Assembly (NCBI GenBank): GCA_027924585.1
Contig: BSBM01000232.1
Coordinates: 28,373,501-28,437,500 of the forward strand
Direction of reading: 5' to 3'
Source of the DNA: Larix kaempferi
Lineage: Eukaryota; Streptophyta; Pinopsida; Pinales; Pinaceae
DNA length: 64,000 nucleotides
Of this stretch, positions 1-11,554 are shown piece after piece (the stretch's first letter is position 1; every line of letters starts with the position of its first letter). The notes under the pieces were generated by a model. That model was not told the DNA's origin. It made no database searches and saw nothing but the letters and a program-made list of their open reading frames with translations. Made by a program: the position numbers and the translations under genes.

Positions 1-1372
1 ACTGAGATCTACCACGTGCAGAAGCCAAAGGTTATGAGAAGGTTTTCATGGTTGTAAATTTATGCATGAAACAAATCTGAAAATTGACTGGTTTAAGTTT
101 ATGAGAATAGTCTCATAGTTGCAAATCTAATTTCCGTAGGAAAACAGATTTACAAATTTCAGATTTGAGAATTTGCTTATAATTGCTAATGACTGTTTGG
201 CTTATATAGAATTGTGTCAGGAGGAAATGTTATAGGTGGATGTTCATGTATGGTAACAAGGGTGAAACCATTATGGGAAGAATGATACCACTTACAAGAG
301 CCAAACAATATGAGGAGAGCCTCATTGCTAAGCAAATCAATTTATGTAGGAGACAGAATTGTAAATTCATATTGAATTTAATTATTAATGCTATTGATTG
401 GTTATGGAACAATCATATTTGAAGCTTATTGCTAAATTTTGTTGACTGTTTGGCTATTTGATAAAGTGTGCCAGGATGACACATTGCAGGAAGACCATGT
501 GTGATGGCCTGCAGAAGCCAAACTAGATGGGAAGGATCCCATGCTTTGGAAATGGGTTTTGGGTGAAACGCCATTGTAAATGTTGATAATGTCTCAACCG
601 AACTGCATGTTGGTAAAGCATGTGAGTGAGACAATAAATTATGCCAAGAAGGCATGTGTGGGTTATGGCATGAGAAAAGATTGGGGTGGCAAACCGAAGG
701 ACTGTTGACTCAGAGAAGGGAGCCCCCATTCTTCGCAAATGAAGAAAATATACATTTGTGAAGCGAATGAGTATTCGGTAACCCTAACTAAGGATATACA
801 TGTCTGGTTATTAGATTTAATATGCAGAGCATGTTTTATTATTTCATTACTGTTCCAGACTGCTTGAGTGTGACTAAGGCCTACATGGCTCACATCGAAA
901 AGGGATGCATACCTTTCGGGTGATGGGTTATGTTAGGGTTTCGATATTGACTACACCCTAAGGGAATGGACGCATTCCTGGTGTTTCAATACTTGATAGT
1001 GAATGATATGAAACATGATTACGATTTTTGAGCAGAAATACTGATGAGCCTGCTTATCCTTCTTGTGCTAACAACTTACACAAATGCAACTTGGTGTTGC
1101 ATGATTAAGAGGCAAAGTGAAGCAAGGGTGCTCAAGAGGACTGTATGGGCAGTGGTAACCTTTCTACGCTCACACTAAAGGACACTATAAGAGTTGGATA
1201 GGCCCGAGGAGTTGTGTTGCAGAAAAGGGGTATCATCCTTGTGTATTGTGAGTGGGTATTGTGAGGCCATGATAGCCTGCAGTCAAGTGAGTCACCTATG
1301 GAGTTCCTGGAAGGAACCACCAGTTGCATAAGAGAAGGAGACACGTAATCATGTTATGTTGTTCATATTGCT

Positions 1373-1835
1373 TGATAAACCTAGTCGATGTACTGGCTTG
1401 GAAATGGTTGTTGGATGCCTGATAAACCCAGTCGATGTACTGGCTTGGCATGTTATTAGATTGATGCCTGACAAACCCAGTCAGCGTATTGGCTTGTAAT
1501 TGCTTATTTTCATGTTGTGGAGGTATTGGTTATTTGGGTGTTATTTCCTGACAAACCCAGTCGGAGAACTGGCTTGGAAATGATTGTCGTATTCTTGATA
1601 AACCCAGTCGACGTACTGGCTTAGCATACTGATTTTTGAAATGCTTGATAAACCCAGTCGGTGTACTGGCTTAGCATACTGATTTTTGAAATGCTTGATA
1701 AACCCAGTCGGTGTACTGGCTTAGCATACTGGTTTTTGAAATGCTTGATAAACCCAGTCGGCGTACTGGCTTAGCATATTGATTTTTGGAATGCCTGATA
1801 AACCCAGTCGGCGCACTGGCTTGGCATTGCCTATT
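1373..1835. repeat. Minisatellite with hairpin-forming ~29-bp core, partly 50-bp period
   Basis: Nine units of TGATAAACCCAGTCGGCGTA followed by CTGGCTT start near 1373, 1420, 1469, 1549, 1596, 1646, 1696, 1746 and 1796. The last five are spaced exactly 50 bp apart; the earlier ones are 47-80 bp apart. Each core contains the short inverted repeat CCAGT...ACTGG, so each unit could form a small hairpin. A related core (AAACCCAGCTGTGGACTGG) recurs inside the LTR near 4703, which ties the array to the same element. Confidence 0.85.
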
Positions 1836-1985
1836 CGGATGATGTTGTGGAGCAACAGGTGTGCTGGCCAAGGACCCACCCCACAGGTGATCCAGCGCAC
1901 TGGCTTGGCATTTCCTATTCGGATGATGTTGTGGAGCACCAGGTGTGCTGGCCAAGAATCCACCCCACAGGTGATCCAAGGCTTG
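1831..1985. repeat. Two ~84-bp direct repeats
   Basis: A unit beginning CTATTCGGATGATGTTGTGG at 1831 is repeated at 1915. Each copy contains GTGCTGGCCAAG and CCACCCCACAGGTGATCCA. Diverged relatives occur near 2380 (GTTGTGGAGTAGCC) and 2456-2500. This extends the minisatellite into a higher-order repeat. Confidence 0.8.
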
Positions 1986-2182
1986 TAAAGCAGAGAAGGA
2001 AACCTGTGGAGTAGCGAGGAAAATGTACAATACAGATAAGTATTCATTTTCATTTATTTCTTGTTTGGAATAATGAAGATTTCAGGTACAAGTCTTATGA
2101 CAACCAAGCTAATACACTGTTGTTTCTTTGTTGGAAACCTTGGCCGTTGCAGGAAGCAAGGACCCTAAAAGAGCCACAAACG

Positions 2183-2345
2183 CTTGGTAAAACCAGAGAG
2201 TAACTGGTTGGGTGCTATAAATTTCTTGGTAAAACCAGAGAGTAACTGGTTGGGTGCTATAAATTTCTTGGTAGAACCAGAGAGTAACTAGTCGGGTGCT
2301 ATAAAATTCTTGGTAAATCCAGAGAGCAACTGATGATCGATAAAT
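2183..2345. repeat. 42-bp tandem repeat with inverted-repeat core
   Basis: Four units start at 2183, 2225, 2267 and 2309, exactly 42 bp apart, with the pattern CTTGGTAAAACCAGAGAGTA then ACTGGTTGGGTGCTATAAAT. The core AACCAG...CTGGTT is an inverted repeat, analogous to but different in sequence from the upstream array. The fourth unit is degraded. Confidence 0.85.
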
Positions 2346-3766
2346 TCAGAGAATAGTTGGTGGGAACATCAACCACTTGATGTTGTGGAGTAGCCGGCGT
2401 GCTGGCCAAACATTCCCTTAAACAATTGATAAAACTAGTCAGCGTACTAGCCTGGCATTGCCTATTCGAATGGTTGTGGAGTAGCCTGTGTGCTGGCCCA
2501 ACATTCGTTGTTGTATCCACGAGAAATCCAATGCTTGGAAAGCAAAGAGGGATCCTGTGGAGTACAGTGAAGACATCCAATACAGATAAGTATTTGGTTA
2601 TCTTGCAACTCTTGCTTATGAATATACATGTGTATATGATTTAATTATGTTTTCTTAAATTCTTGTTTGGAGATAAACCCTATGAAAATACACTAAACAT
2701 GTGAATTGACTCAATGTTTGAGTGTAGGTATTGCTGGAAGCAAGGACTATGAAAGCGTCGGGAGGATGCATGTGGACATGTGACCGTCCTAAAGAGAGCT
2801 CAGTATGAGCGGTAATGAAAGATGGTGCTAGTGGAACTATGTGGGTCCTAGCAGCCAAAGGTTCTGTAAGCAACAATGGGGAAGGGTTCCCTAGTTGAAA
2901 GGCATTAGACAGACCTTAGACACTAAAGTGTCATAGCCAAGAAAGGGCAAGTCAAGCATTCACATTGAAGTGAAAGAGGCTAAGGAGCATAGAATCACAA
3001 GTGATGGTGTGGCTCCGGATTGGAACAAGACTAAGAGGGGGAAACTCTTACTCTTCTCTTTCCTTTTAACTGATGCATCTCAGAAACAAAAGACTGTTGA
3101 GTGCATGTCATAAATGAAAACAAATTGTGTTTAACTGCTTGAAATGAATTGTGAATGCTGAAATGGTTATTTTCCGGTGAAAGGATGAACATGAATGAGT
3201 TCATGTGTATATTGGGAAATCATGAAATGTGTGGAAGTCTCATGAGTAAAGCATGGACGTTCCATGTCAATTGGGAAAATAATTGACTAATTGTAATATT
3301 GTGATATGCTTGTCCTAACAGGAATTGCCATGATAAGTCTCACAGGAGAGACATTGAAAGCCATTGTTGCAGCTGTTACTAGCCAAATGATTGCTAGTGA
3401 GAAAAGCGAGAGCCAGTTGTGCACATTGATCATGGCAGCAGGCCAAAAGCTATTTGTTTTGGCTGGAAGTCTTCCTCAGATAATTGCCGGGACAACAAGA
3501 AAGATGGCATCCATGAAATTCCAGACTTGTAGATCAGCTGGAAGGTGAATAAAGGGAAGGGATTGCTCTGGAGCAATGCCCACCTGCAGAGCTGGAAGAC
3601 CAAAGCTAGCAAGAGCAGCTTGAGGAAGCCAAAGGACTTGATCCTGAAAGTTTGAAGTAAAGAGATGAAACGCAGGACAGACCTGCCCCCAGTTGTGAAT
3701 TTTTGTGGCATATGTAAAGTGGGTATTTATTCCTAAGTGTTGGAACACTGAGGACGGTGTTATTCC

Positions 3767-3779
3767 AAGGGGAGGGGAA
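3767..3779 (+). promoter_or_regulatory. Polypurine tract of the 1-5159 element
   Basis: AAGGGGAGGGGAA abuts the LTR start TGTCACGT. In LTR retrotransposons a purine run at this position primes plus-strand DNA synthesis. It sets the element's orientation as plus. Confidence 0.85.
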
Positions 3780-5159
3780 TGTCACGTCCCCATCTAGACC
3801 CTATCACTTTAACATTTTAAATGATGTAATATTGTCATGAAATCATGGTGAGGAGCTCAAGGCCAAGGCCCGGCCATCGATTTATTGATGCATATGGTTT
3901 GCGTGCTAGCCAGGCACATTGGAACTTCAACATCATGTAATATGCATTTTAATAAAAATACCCACAACTAGCTATGCAATGCAACAAAGAGATGGGAGCA
4001 TGATTTCACAAGGAATTGGGAGGCAAAACATTCAAACCCTTGAGCCAATCAGTTTAAGCCAAGTGTCAATGAGAGAACCCATCAAACCCTCAACTACCCA
4101 TGTTGACTTTTGTACCCAATCATTGATTTCTCCCAAGAGTTGGTTGAGGTAGTTAATGCCTTGGGGAATGGGAGGCATGGCTGTCCAAATTTGGGTATGG
4201 GCAGACCACCCTGCACGGGAATTCGCGTTTTGCTTCTTGGGCAAGAAAAGAGCCATGAATTTCTCCCCCAAGCCATTATCCATGATCATTCCTTCTCCCT
4301 CACGAGTTGAGAGCTACCTGGGCATTTTCCAGGCATGTTTGCTGTGTTTTCCTTCATTCTCCCAGTAGAGAAGGGCATTTTTGTGTTGTATACCAGTGGG
4401 GAAGAAGGGGAATGGAACGGGGGTTCCATAGAGACCGTTTTTGTAGTTAAATGTTGAGAGAGTTGGGGAGAAAACGTTTTTCCTCCCTATGGATGCATTT
4501 CCCTTCCCACAGCTCGTTTTGGGTGAGCCACGATTTGGGGAAAATCTATGGCCATCTTGCTTGTGAATTCCATTACTGGAAATGTGTATCTATGCCCAAT
4601 GTTTGTGCTTGTTGTGTGGGAAATGAATATGTTGGGGAATGAATATGGGTATTCATTGCTTTGGCTTGAGCTTGAGAGTAAGAATCCAGGGTTCAATTGT
4701 AGCCTGATAAACCCAGCTGTGGACTGGCTTGGCTGAGATGAAATGAGTAATTGGCAGTGAACGAGCTGGAATGTTCCCTTTCCTTGTGAGAATCATGCCC
4801 AGCTCAGGGGTGGCCTTCGGACGGACTTAGTGTAAGCTGTCGAAGAGCCTATGGTTGGGTGGAACGTTGCAGCGACATAGCTAGTTGCTTGGGGCAATTG
4901 CAAAATGAAGATAAGTGTTTTTATGTCTATGTATTTACTTACGTAATGTTTAATTAATGATTATTTTGATATGTTGGATGAGCATGAATTGTGTGTGGAT
5001 GTTGTTTTAATTCCGCTGTACATAATTTGATTTGTTTTACATCTGTACACTCATATTTTAATTATATGAATCTAACGAATGGGCTGAGATTATGTGCAAG
5101 CCCTGAATTTGGCATCATGTTCCCTGCCTTGCATTGGATAAATGGGTGGGTACGTGACA
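3780..5159 (+). mobile_element. 3' LTR (1380 bp) of the upstream retrotransposon
   Basis: The segment begins TGTCACGT and ends ACGTGACA, a perfect 8-bp terminal inverted repeat with TG...CA ends, and follows a polypurine tract. It is non-coding in all frames. One copy of the hairpin core from the internal minisatellite lies near 4703. The 5' LTR is outside the window, so the target duplication (right side would start TTTCA at 5160) cannot be confirmed. The element appears to have inserted into, or beside the 5' end of, the LINE that follows. Confidence 0.85.
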
Positions 5160-5639
5160 TTTCATAGCTAGGGTTTGAGGGAGACTATGTGTTGTTAGGT
5201 GTGATGGCTGAGTGGGGATATGTGGTGGACTATGGAGATGAAGACCTCTGGTCAACCTTGGGCATATTCCAGTTGGATGACAAATTTTGACAGATGCTGG
5301 AAAAAATTAAGGAGTCAAGAACTATCAGTTTTTCGTTGGTGTTTAAGGGCGGTTTGGAAGAAGGTGTTGAAGGAACTATGGGTAATCCAAAACAAGCCTC
5401 ATGAGAAGAGGATGTTGGGGGTGTTTGTACCTGGTCGGAGGGTTTGGAGATCAACAAACTAGTGGAATGGGATATTATCCTTCTAATTCCTTTGGGGAAT
5501 GAGGTTATCTTGTAAGTTGAATCCACCGTTGAAGGCACATGCTTATGAGTTTTCGGCATTGGGAAGAGGAGGTAATAAGCTAGAGGTGATGAAGTTGAAG
5601 GGGAAAATGGAAACAAAGGAATTTTGAGTGAAGGAAGGT

Positions 5640-6240
5640 CGTGTGGAAATGGTCTTGGATGTAGGTATGGAGGTTGTAGAGTCTCTATAAAAAAACTCCT
5701 TAGTTGGTAGATTTCAACACAAGGTTTGTAGACGAAACAAACTAAAGGGTTGGGTGGAGGATATTTGGAAACCTATTTTGGGCTACATGCCAAGATGACA
5801 TTTTCTAATTAAAGGTTAGTTTGTATTTGAGTTCATGTCCCTCCTGGATAGGAAGAAAATTTTGAAGGCCTGCTGGATTTGGGGCTCCTTGAGCCTGGTT
5901 CTGAAGTGGTGGCATGTAGGATTCGATCCCTGGTCAGAGCCTTTTGCAACCCAACATTTTTCAACCATAGGGAATGATTTTGGGTGGATTTTATTCTTCG
6001 GCAAGAACTCCATGGAGTGGGAAAATAAGTGGGTTACTAGATTCCTTGCGGAGGTTGATACTGGGAAAGGATTGGTGCCTGAGATTGAGATAGAAATGGG
6101 AGACATAAACTTTACACAATCTTTGGATTACTAACATGTTCCTTTTAGGTGTGTAAAATGTAGGGAAACAGGTCACCTTCTGAAGGCATGTCCCAATCAA
6201 TGGAATTTGGATGGAGGTTCTAACCTCCCTTGCGATTTCT
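5640..6240 (+). pseudogene. LINE ORF1 remnant (DUF4283-like plus CCHC zinc knuckle)
   Basis: ORF1 of plant L1 elements encodes an RNA-binding protein made of a DUF4283-type domain followed by a CCHC zinc knuckle. Here the reading resembles that order. First come degraded residues around LVGRFQHK and KGWVEDIWKP; then an open stretch at 5835-6134 with WHVGFDPWSEPF, typical of the domain's C-terminal part; then, after one stop, CVKCRETGHLLKACP near 6151-6195. This last fits CX2CX4HX4C with all four ligands present. Stops interrupt the frame at several points, so no intact protein is made. The family assignment rests on motif memory and is fairly secure because domain order and position relative to the RT part agree. 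Confidence 0.7.
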
Positions 6241-7029
6241 AAGGGTAAACTTTTTGCAGGGTCCAGAGATTTGCGAACTCATCAAATTTCAACATCTGGG
6301 CGTAGGGGCTATGTGGATAACTTGGACCGCGCAATATTTGAAAATGGAAATGAGGATTTGGTGCATTCGGAGGTAGGGGATCCATGACAGTTGTGCGATT
6401 GCAAAGCTAGGATGAATTGGTTGGAAACCTCTTTTGCTCAGTGTTTTTAGGAGGTTGGAATTATGGGTGTAATTCCTTCTCCACTTATCCCCACTTGGTA
6501 GACAAGGAGAAGAGGCAGTGGAAAAAACGTCTTGATTTCGATTCCTAGTGGCAAAGTCATTGTTAGAAAGTGCATGTAGGTATAGATAATGGGTTGAACC
6601 ATGTGTTTTGTTAATGGTCCCTCTATTGTGCTCTATTTGCATATTGTGTAGGCTCTATATAAGTATGCTTTCAAGTTCAATCATTCATTAGCAGGTGAGG
6701 GTGAATTTATTTCTCTAGTTCGTGAGACTTGGAAAGGTTTCAAAGAGGACAGAGAACGCTCTACAATGGAACATGTGGTTACCAGTTTAAATGTTCTTAA
6801 AGTAGTGGTGTCGAAATGGGTTAGGTAGAAAAAAAGGAGATGCAATCATAATTTGTGGTTATTAAGGAGAAGATAAAGGAAATGTATAATATGAACTCTT
6901 TAGGTCTATTCTTGGAATCAAAGACTAGATGCCTCGGGTCTTTGGAATCCAAAAAGCATAAAATTATATCTATTGAAGTGGAATCATGAAGGTTAAAAAC
7001 AAGGGCTATTTGGATTTCCCAAGGGGATT

Positions 7030-7034
7030 ACAAT
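7030..7034. repeat. Target-site duplication ACAAT (left)
   Basis: ACAAT immediately precedes the left gypsy LTR and recurs immediately after the right LTR (16838-16842). Five base pairs is the normal target duplication of Ty3/gypsy integrases. It shows that the element inserted as a unit into the LINE. Confidence 0.95.
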
Positions 7035-7915
7035 TGTTGACTCAAACCCAGTCGACAGGGGTTCCCATCGCTGTCGACACCAACCCACCGCGATCTCCTT
7101 GAGCACCGACCCAGACAGGTTTTACCCCATCCAGCAACACCTGCGGAGCAGATGAGGTCTCACCCGAGATGTTCAAGGGGGAGTCGACGGAACCATGTTT
7201 CCGCCGAATGAAGGAGGATGTTTGCGACAACGATCACTTAAACTTATTGCGACATTCAGAAATATATCTATGCATTTAACTTTGGCAACATTGTATCCAT
7301 AGCATTATTCAATAGAAACATTCATCGCGACAAGTATAACAGTAGATCATTAATTGCAACAAGAAAACATAGCATTATTCATATATCGCAACATGCATTA
7401 CCATAAGTGAACAAAAGATGCACAGGGATTCCGCAAAACAGTTCTGTCATGTCATATTAACTTAACAAAACCCAGATACAATATTTCCTCAAAAACACAG
7501 ATCTCGCCAGTATCTCTTGATCTCAGACACAGACTCAAATACACACACATCCAACATCTAAGGATCCGTACTTCGATTATTCAACACTTACAACTTGTGT
7601 ATATATATAGGCTTTTGCCCTTACAATGCTTGTCCACTTTCTAACAACTTCCTAATCGACACTTCAAGCAATTGACCCAACAACTAACCGACATGGTCCA
7701 AAATGACCCAAAACCCGCATGCTGCGGTCCAACTGACTCAAAATTACATAACATACGGTCCAAATGACCCAAAACTTGCATACTGCGGTATAATTAACTC
7801 AAAAATACATAAAATAATCTTCTTTACGCCCAGCTCTCCGCCTTTTGTGATATCTTCTGACTTGTTGCAGCATCAGCGATGCTGCGATTCTACCTTACCA
7901 AACCACCTGCTAACA
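7035..7915 (-). mobile_element. 3' LTR of gypsy copy A
   Basis: This 881-bp LTR pairs with 15957-16837. On the minus strand it starts TGTTAGCAGG and ends TCAACA. A TATA-like run (CTATATATATA) lies near 7600-7610 and could mark the promoter. A 62-bp direct repeat (GGTCCAAAATGACCC at 7695, related copy at 7757) sits in the outer part. The two LTRs differ at many CG-containing sites in the segment near 7040-7200, so the insertion is not recent. Confidence 0.92.
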
Positions 7916-7926
7916 GGCCCCCAACA
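7916..7926 (-). promoter_or_regulatory. Polypurine tract, gypsy copy A
   Basis: On the minus strand TTGGGGGCC directly precedes the 3' LTR start TGTTAG. The position and purine run match a plus-strand primer site. Confidence 0.75.
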
Positions 7927-9100
7927 CAATATTGTGGCTCGCCCTCGAGCCATGTCAACTGGACATGGTGTGCCCTGAATCGGATATGGCTGAACTTTGT
8001 TTCTGCAACTGTTCTTGCTATCTGGATCGCGCTGTGTTGTCCTGCTCCTTCTGCTACGCAGATCATCAAATTGCGGTCGCGTACCTCTCACCCGAAAGTG
8101 GTCATTCCGCGCAAACTCATCCTCTAGTCTCGAGGGATTGATTGCAGATTGAGGAGAATTTTACAAATAGCATCGAGGTGTGAAACAGGATAGCAGTTCT
8201 GGCACATCTATTTCGCACCGGTAAGCACATGCTACAGGGACCCGGGGGCTGCCACCCCCATCATTTTTGTGGTCACGGGGACCACGAGACTTCCAACTGC
8301 CTAGACATCTCAGAAGGGACTTCATGATTCTAACCCCCGAGTGTCCGTGGCACGGCTTGCTCCAGGCGCTCATGCACACTCGTCGTTCGTGCCCTCAGCG
8401 CACCTGGTGTGCTACCAAACGAAATGAAATGAATCCTTTCCACAGCCTCCTTAGAATTCCTAACTTAGATAGATTCCTGACCCTCTCGCAGCATAACACC
8501 TCTCAATTAGAAATCCTTTGTGCTCTACTATCTTCTGGTTCCTATATTTATACATCGCCTTCGGTCAGTCATCTGCCTCAACAATCATTTACACCACCCA
8601 TTCACGTTAGATGCGAATCATATCATCTCACTATTCGGTGTGAGTATGAACCAGAATTCTGTCGTGTGGCGTGGAAACCATACTTTCGTTGATTTCCATT
8701 CATGCCAAAGTGTGCAAACCATCATCCCAGGTGTCGTTGGCCATGCTGCCATGAGGTATTCCTCGTGCCAAACGTGTGTGCTTCTGGCAACAATCCAAGT
8801 CGACTAACGATCATACCTTCCCAAATGGAAAAAGTTTTGTTTGCTAATGATTCATAATGATTTTGGATTTGACCCAATTGCGACCTTGCTGCTGTCACGG
8901 ACCACTCCCAGCTTATGGCATAAGCCTCCCTGCCTGTGCATTCTTGTCTCTGTTGGTGTTCCATCCTGCCATCGATCAACCTGCATTTTTTTTTTTGCCG
9001 ATGCGACTCACGCATCGCGCTGCTCCAAGCCCAACCGATAGGGCTTCAACCTACTGTCATTAATCAACTTTGGGAGCATCGCTCCGTCTAATTGCTGCAA
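7927..9100 (-). mobile_element. Gypsy copy A, non-coding stretch between integrase and polypurine tract
   Basis: About 1.2 kb between the integrase end and the polypurine tract carries no motif I recognise. Open frames here are short and occur on both strands. It includes a T9 run near 8988. I see no chromodomain, aspartic motif or env-like signal and membrane segment. Confidence 0.6.
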
Positions 9101-10153
9101 CTATACTGCGCCTCCTGAAGTGATGCTACTGATGCGATACAGACCAAGCCAATGCATCTGCAATTTTCCTGGATGTTTCATAAACTTACTGTCATACACG
9201 AACACCAAGTCACCCTGTTGAAACTGTTTGTTTTTTATGTGGCAATCATGCCAAGCCTTATGACGATCCTTCTCCACACTTTGGTGGAATCCTGCAATAA
9301 AGCGATCTTCCTCCAGCTGTACTAACTGCGCTAGATGTTCTTCTAATGCCGCTGCATCATCCAGGCCTATCGTTTCCGCTATTCGTAGACTCGGAACGAT
9401 GTACTCCATTGGCATAATCGCTTCTTGTCCATACACTAACTTGAATAGTGTCTGACCCGTCAACCTCTTACCTGTGGTGCGATACACCCACAACATTGCT
9501 GGGATTTTCAGATCCCAGTCATCACGGTTCTCATTGCACACCTTTGTCAACGCATGCTCCAATATCTTGTTGAAAGCTTCCACCGTGCCATTTTCCTGTG
9601 GATGATATGGCGTACTCTTCTTATGCTGTATCTGCAGTTCCTCTGTTAATGCGCTGATGGTGCGATTGAGAAAGTGGTTTCCTTGGTCACTCAGCAATAT
9701 CTTGGGGCATCTAAAGCGAGTGACAATGTTGTCAAATAAAAACCACGCTGTTGTGGCCACGGAACAATCAACGACTGGTGTCGCCTCTGCCCATCTTGTC
9801 AAATAATCTATCTCCGTAATGATGTATCTTGCACCAGTGCGCTTCCCCGGTGGATTGATTGGTCCCACAAAATCCACTTCCCATTTTTCAAATGGTTGTA
9901 GTGTTAGCTGAGGCATTAGTGGCATCTCATTTCTCCTGGATGGCTTCCCGGTTCGCTGACAAACGTCGCAGGACTGCACATAGTCGGTCGTATCATTGTG
10001 CAGTGTGGGCCACCAAATCCCCGCACAAAGCACCTTCCTGGCAGTCGCATGACCGCCATAGTGTCGTCTAGCCACTCCGGCATGTGCTTCTGACAAGATC
10101 TGTGCTTGCTCATGTGGCAAGACACACCGTCGCAATATCTCATATGCGACCAC
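9101..10153 (-). pseudogene. Gypsy integrase domain
   Basis: Integrase inserts the retrotransposon cDNA into the genome. This 350-codon open stretch is the best-preserved part of copy A. The N-terminal zinc module shows [17 protein letters not shown] then CDVCQRTGK, an HX3-5HX~30CX2C arrangement. The catalytic core shows EVDFVGPI and [12 protein letters not shown] for the first Asp region, LLSDQGNHF for the second Asp, and [14 protein letters not shown] with the conserved Glu. The C-terminal part ([19 protein letters not shown]) resembles the usual GPY-like tail; no chromodomain follows. It lies after RNase H on the element's strand, as expected for Ty3/gypsy. The domain itself lacks internal stops, but stops and frameshifts upstream isolate it from a usable polyprotein. 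Confidence 0.9.
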
Positions 10154-10204
10154 CTTGTATAACTCCTATGCAATTAGTTGGAAATTTGCAACCTTGACTA
10201 CCAA

Positions 10205-10714
10205 CTACTTCTTCTGACTAGTGGTGAATTCTTCTGATGCGGTACCTGTCGCCAAAAACTGAATAATTTCTTCAAAATAGCCATCGCCTACTTCAAGCTT
10301 AAAAAGCTGCGCATTAGGAAACCCGCCTTCAATTTTAGTTGGCTCCTCTCCTGTTTCAATCCATGATAGATAACCAGGGCCAGCATTCAACTGCCCTGGA
10401 TTCACGATTACTTTAAAATCAAACTCCTGAAAAAGAAGTAGCCATCGACATATCTTCCCCCCTAACATAGGCTTATTGACCAGGTATTTCAACACGGAGT
10501 GGTTTGTGAACATCTTAAAATGTCCTCCCAATAAGTAATGTCGAAACTTCTGCAGTGCATAGACCATCAGTAGACCTTCCCTCTCTGTAGTGGTGTAATT
10601 CCTTTCTACGGATGAAAACTTCCGACTTGCAAAAGCAATAGGGTGATCAAGATCCCCCTCTCCTGGTTGCACTAGCACCACATCGAGTGCAATTGACGAT
10701 GCATCGACATGGAC
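10205..10714 (-). pseudogene. Gypsy RNase H domain
   Basis: RNase H removes the RNA strand during cDNA synthesis. The stretch begins around VHVDASSIAL (first catalytic Asp) and continues PIAFASRKFSSVERNYTTTE, with the Glu-rich conserved segment, then YALQKFRHYLLGG and FTNHSVLKYLV. The last usually reads FTDHSALKYLV in relatives, so Asp to Asn may affect a catalytic residue. Copy A is in the same frame here as the integrase, but a stop-containing gap at about 10154-10204 separates them and a frameshift near 10720 separates it from RT. Confidence 0.88.
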
Positions 10715-10736
10715 ATGGAACTCCTTAATCCTTACT

Positions 10737-11545
10737 CTAGTCTGGAAATACTAATATCGGTGCCGAATCCATTTTAGCCTTCAGCAGCTCAAAACTATCC
10801 TGACATTTAGGGCTCCATTGAAATACTGCATCTTTCTTCAATAGCTTCTCCATAGGGGCGGTGATCACTGCATATCCCCTGATGAACTTGCGATAATACC
10901 CAGTATGCCCCAAAGTTGCCCTCAATTGCTTAACGTTAGTCGACGGTGTTAGGCTCAAACTGAGCGCAATCTTTGTTGGATCGAATAGCAATCCTTGTTT
11001 GCACACAATGTGACCCAGCAATATCCCAAATGGTGCACAAAAGATGCACTTCTTCAAATTCAACGATATCTGATGTTGTCGACAGCGCTCCAGCATCAAC
11101 CGCAAATTGGCCAGATGATCACAGGTCAACCCATAGACTGTCCAATCATCCATGTATACCTGCAAAAACTTCTGAATAAAGTCCCATAACGCAGAAACAA
11201 TAACCCATGAGAAGATCGCAGGTGCGTTCTTCAATCCAAACGGAATCACGGTATACTGAAAACAACCCCATTCTGTCACAATATTCATCTTGTGGCGGTC
11301 TTCCTTTGCAATGCGGATCTGATGGTATCTCGAGAACCCATCCGTGAAAGAATACATCTCCTGGCCACCCACACCTTCAAGTACTTCATCAGTAAACAGG
11401 GTCGAAAGGGATCATGCAAGCAGGCGTCATTCAACTTCCGCAAGTCGACACAAATGCACACCTCGCCAGTCTTCTTGTCCTGCACCACCATAGGACTAAT
11501 CCATTCTGACTCTTCGATCGGTTCAATGATACCAACATCCAACAT
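10737..11545 (-). pseudogene. Gypsy reverse transcriptase domain, frameshifted
   Basis: The RT copies element RNA into DNA. The first block (11545 to about 11400) shows DVGIIEPIEESEWISPMVVQ and DLRKLND, the usual entry to a Ty3/gypsy RT. The second block (11372-10737) is in another frame and shows MYSFTDGFSRYHQIRI, PFGLKNAPAIF and the catalytic YMDDW at 11156-11142 with both Asp present. It then continues through LGHIVCKQGL and LRATLGHTGYYRKFI into the connection to RNase H. A frameshift near 11400 and a return near 10720 disrupt it. All catalytic residues visible are intact, so the inactivation is by reading frame. Confidence 0.92.
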
Positions 11546-11554
11546 GAGATCAAG

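Larger units (their letters stand above)
1..3779 (+). mobile_element. 3' internal region of an LTR retrotransposon, non-coding
   Basis: This stretch lies directly upstream of a polypurine tract and a 1380-bp LTR, so it is read as the 3' internal part of a plus-strand LTR retrotransposon whose 5' part is outside the window. All frames are full of stops and I recognise no gag or pol motif. It holds several short repeat arrays, annotated separately, and phrases that recur in diverged form, such as GACTGTTTGGCT near 190 and 440. A long non-coding 3' region with tandem repeats is known from some plant Ty3/gypsy lineages, which would fit, but the lineage is not shown. The 80-codon open frame at 3306-3548 has no recognisable domain. 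Confidence 0.6.
5160..7034 (+). mobile_element. LINE (L1-type), 5' segment
   Basis: This is the upstream part of a plus-strand L1-type LINE that continues at 16838 after the gypsy insertion. It contains an ORF1 remnant with a zinc knuckle (annotated separately). Near 6700-6900 it has a degraded stretch resembling the linker at the end of a LINE endonuclease, then at 6960-7034 the start of the pre-RT linker. Only about 800 nt separate the ORF1 zinc knuckle from the pre-RT linker, too little for a full apurinic-type endonuclease domain, so that domain seems internally deleted. The 5' end is not defined; it may be cut by the LTR element ending at 5159. Confidence 0.7.

Noticed and set aside
1671-2053. 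Minus-strand 110-119-codon frames with repeated HLWGG and PNRKCQAS words
   Set aside because: The repetition is only the translation of the 50-bp and 84-bp DNA repeats, and two frames are open at once.
230-2876. Many 60-120-codon open frames on both strands in the first 3 kb
   Set aside because: They overlap in opposite orientations, follow the repeat units and show no domain. They are by-products of the minisatellites and composition.
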